From positions 1-5,681 of the forward strand of contig JACUTX010000164.1 in the NCBI GenBank assembly GCA_014859615.1: DNA of 5,681 nt, given 5' to 3'. The notes under the pieces were generated by a model. That model was not told the origin of the DNA. It ran no database searches and saw nothing but the letters and a program-made list of their open reading frames with translations. Positions 4,843-5,681 of this stretch are shown piece by piece. Numbering within the stretch: position 1 is the stretch's first letter; each line of letters opens with the position of its first letter. The stretch is from Desulfuromonadales bacterium. Its GTDB lineage: Bacteria; Desulfobacterota; Desulfuromonadia; Desulfuromonadales; UBA2294. The translations under genes were made by a program, and so were the position numbers.

Positions 4843-5619
4843 TTATGAAAAATCTGCTTTGCGCCCTTCGAAAAAAGCACTTAATGCTTCTAATGCTTCC
4901 GATGAAGCGAGTTGCTCGATAAAATGTTCTCCCTCCTCGGAGATCACCCGCGACACGGCTGCAGCACTGTTTTTTTTCATTAACTGTTTTGTCAGCCGGA
5001 CAGCGGCTGGCGGTTGTTTGGCTAACAATTGAGCTTGCGCCCTGGCGTTTTGCAACAGCACGTTATCAGGGAAAACCTTATTAACAAATCCGATCTCGTT
5101 CGCTTTTGCTGCATCGAACGGCTTCCCGAGCAGCAATAATTCAGCCGCCCGTTGATAACCGGCCAGTTGCGGCAATAACAGACTTGAGGCGGCTTCCGGG
5201 CAGAGACCAAGATTAACAAACGGGAGCTGAAACTGGGCCGATTCACCGGCGTAAACCAGATCGCAATGCAGCAGCATCGTGGTGCCGATACCGATTGCCA
5301 GGCCACTGACTGCCGCTACAAGCGGTTTACGCGCCTGACTGATCGCAGTTAAAAACTGAAATACCGGGCTCGCCTCACCGGTCGGCGGATCCTTGATGAA
5401 ATCATGCAGATCATTGCCGCTGGTAAAACATTCGGCACTTCCATGGACCAACACCACCCGGATCGTATCGTTTTGCTCGGCATGCAGCAGTGCTGCCGCC
5501 ATATCACTGTACATTTGACGATTGATCGCGTTCAGTTTTTTCGGGCGATCGATTTCAATCTGCAGCATGGCACCACTGGTCGCAACCTTGATCAATCCCT
5601 TTTCGTCATTAAGAGTCAT
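4843..5619 (-). CDS. Crotonase-family protein, likely Delta3-Delta2-enoyl-CoA isomerase (ECI2-like)
   Basis: A 258-residue cytoplasmic enzyme of the enoyl-CoA hydratase/isomerase superfamily at full family length. The first oxyanion-hole segment is CFTSGNDLHDF (64-74) and the second is AVSGLAIGIGTT (103-114), followed by CDLVYAGESAQFQLPF (119-134). Both catalytic glutamates of true hydratases (Glu144 and Glu164 of the rat mitochondrial enzyme) are replaced, by Thr114 and Phe134. A glutamate is instead present at Glu142 in GLCPEAASS, where eukaryotic ECI2 and yeast Eci1 keep their single catalytic acid; the SGNDL and PEAASS segments also resemble ECI2. The predicted reaction is the shift of a 3-enoyl-CoA to 2-trans-enoyl-CoA, needed for beta-oxidation of unsaturated fatty acids. 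Standard pipelines would probably name it enoyl-CoA hydratase. The ATG is supported by AGGAG (plus-strand 5629-5633) at 9 bases. It is the first of two minus-strand genes in the window. Other crotonase chemistry, such as a ring-opening or dienoyl isomerase, remains possible. Confidence 0.87.
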   Translation of the reverse strand: MTLNDEKGLIKVATSGAMLQIEIDRPKKLNAINRQMYSDMAAALLHAEQNDTIRVVLVHGSAECFTSGNDLHDFIKDPPTGEASPVFQFLTAISQARKPLVAAVSGLAIGIGTTMLLHCDLVYAGESAQFQLPFVNLGLCPEAASSLLLPQLAGYQRAAELLLLGKPFDAAKANEIGFVNKVFPDNVLLQNARAQAQLLAKQPPAAVRLTKQLMKKNSAAAVSRVISEEGEHFIEQLASSEALEALSAFFEGRKADFS

Positions 5620-5628
5620 CTTCGTTGT

Positions 5629-5633
5629 CTCCT
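5629..5633 (-). promoter_or_regulatory. Shine-Dalgarno site of the crotonase gene
   Basis: Read on the minus strand this is AGGAG, 9 bases before the ATG at 5619-5617, supporting that start. The rest of 5620-5681 shows no convincing -35/-10 pair, so the promoter, or an upstream gene of the same operon, may lie beyond the window edge. Confidence 0.6.
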
Positions 5634-5681
5634 GGAGTTGTTTTATCTCCGGTCCATTTGAATAAAAAAGTGGGGAATATG

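Overview
The window looks like chromosomal DNA from an anaerobic, respiring bacterium of the Desulfuromonadales/Geobacterales type (Geobacter, Pelobacter, Desulfuromonas). This placement is an inference. It rests on a membrane iron-sulfur/heme oxidoreductase of the ETF:menaquinone type, a multi-[4Fe-4S] protein of a kind common in anaerobic Desulfobacterota, acyl-CoA genes alongside, and interspersed repeats with GTCATTCCC/GGGAATGAC ends. No rRNA or other phylogenetic marker is present.

Layout: 1-168 is gene-free and holds one copy of the interspersed repeat. 169-2157 (minus) encodes a 662-residue membrane protein with five predicted membrane helices, two [4Fe-4S] clusters and two CCG (HdrB-like) domains, best read as an ETF:(mena)quinone oxidoreductase. 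2158-2652 is a long divergent intergenic region with two further, diverged copies of the repeat, a perfect 10-bp inverted repeat between them, and a good sigma-70 promoter whose spacer carries a dyad placed as a MerR-family operator would be. 2653-3078 (plus) is a cysteine-free MerR-family regulator. 3173-3580 (plus) is a hotdog-fold acyl-CoA thioesterase. Converging on these from the minus strand is a two-gene cluster: an enoyl-CoA isomerase-like crotonase (5619-4843), then a winged-helix/poly-ferredoxin protein (4780-3614).

Working together (inference): the locus fits anaerobic beta-oxidation. The crotonase would move double bonds in unsaturated acyl-CoAs, the thioesterase would release CoA from acyl-CoA that accumulates, and the membrane protein would pass electrons from acyl-CoA dehydrogenases, via electron-transfer flavoprotein (ETF), to menaquinone. 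The MerR protein probably autoregulates and may sense an acyl-CoA or another organic ligand. The 388-residue iron-sulfur protein has no assigned function and is the least understood gene here. No ETF, acyl-CoA dehydrogenase or thiolase gene lies inside the window.

I see no CRISPR array, tRNA, rRNA, transposase or phage gene. The most interesting points are the MerR promoter/operator architecture, the repeats bracketing the membrane oxidoreductase gene, and the uncharacterised winged-helix/iron-sulfur fusion.
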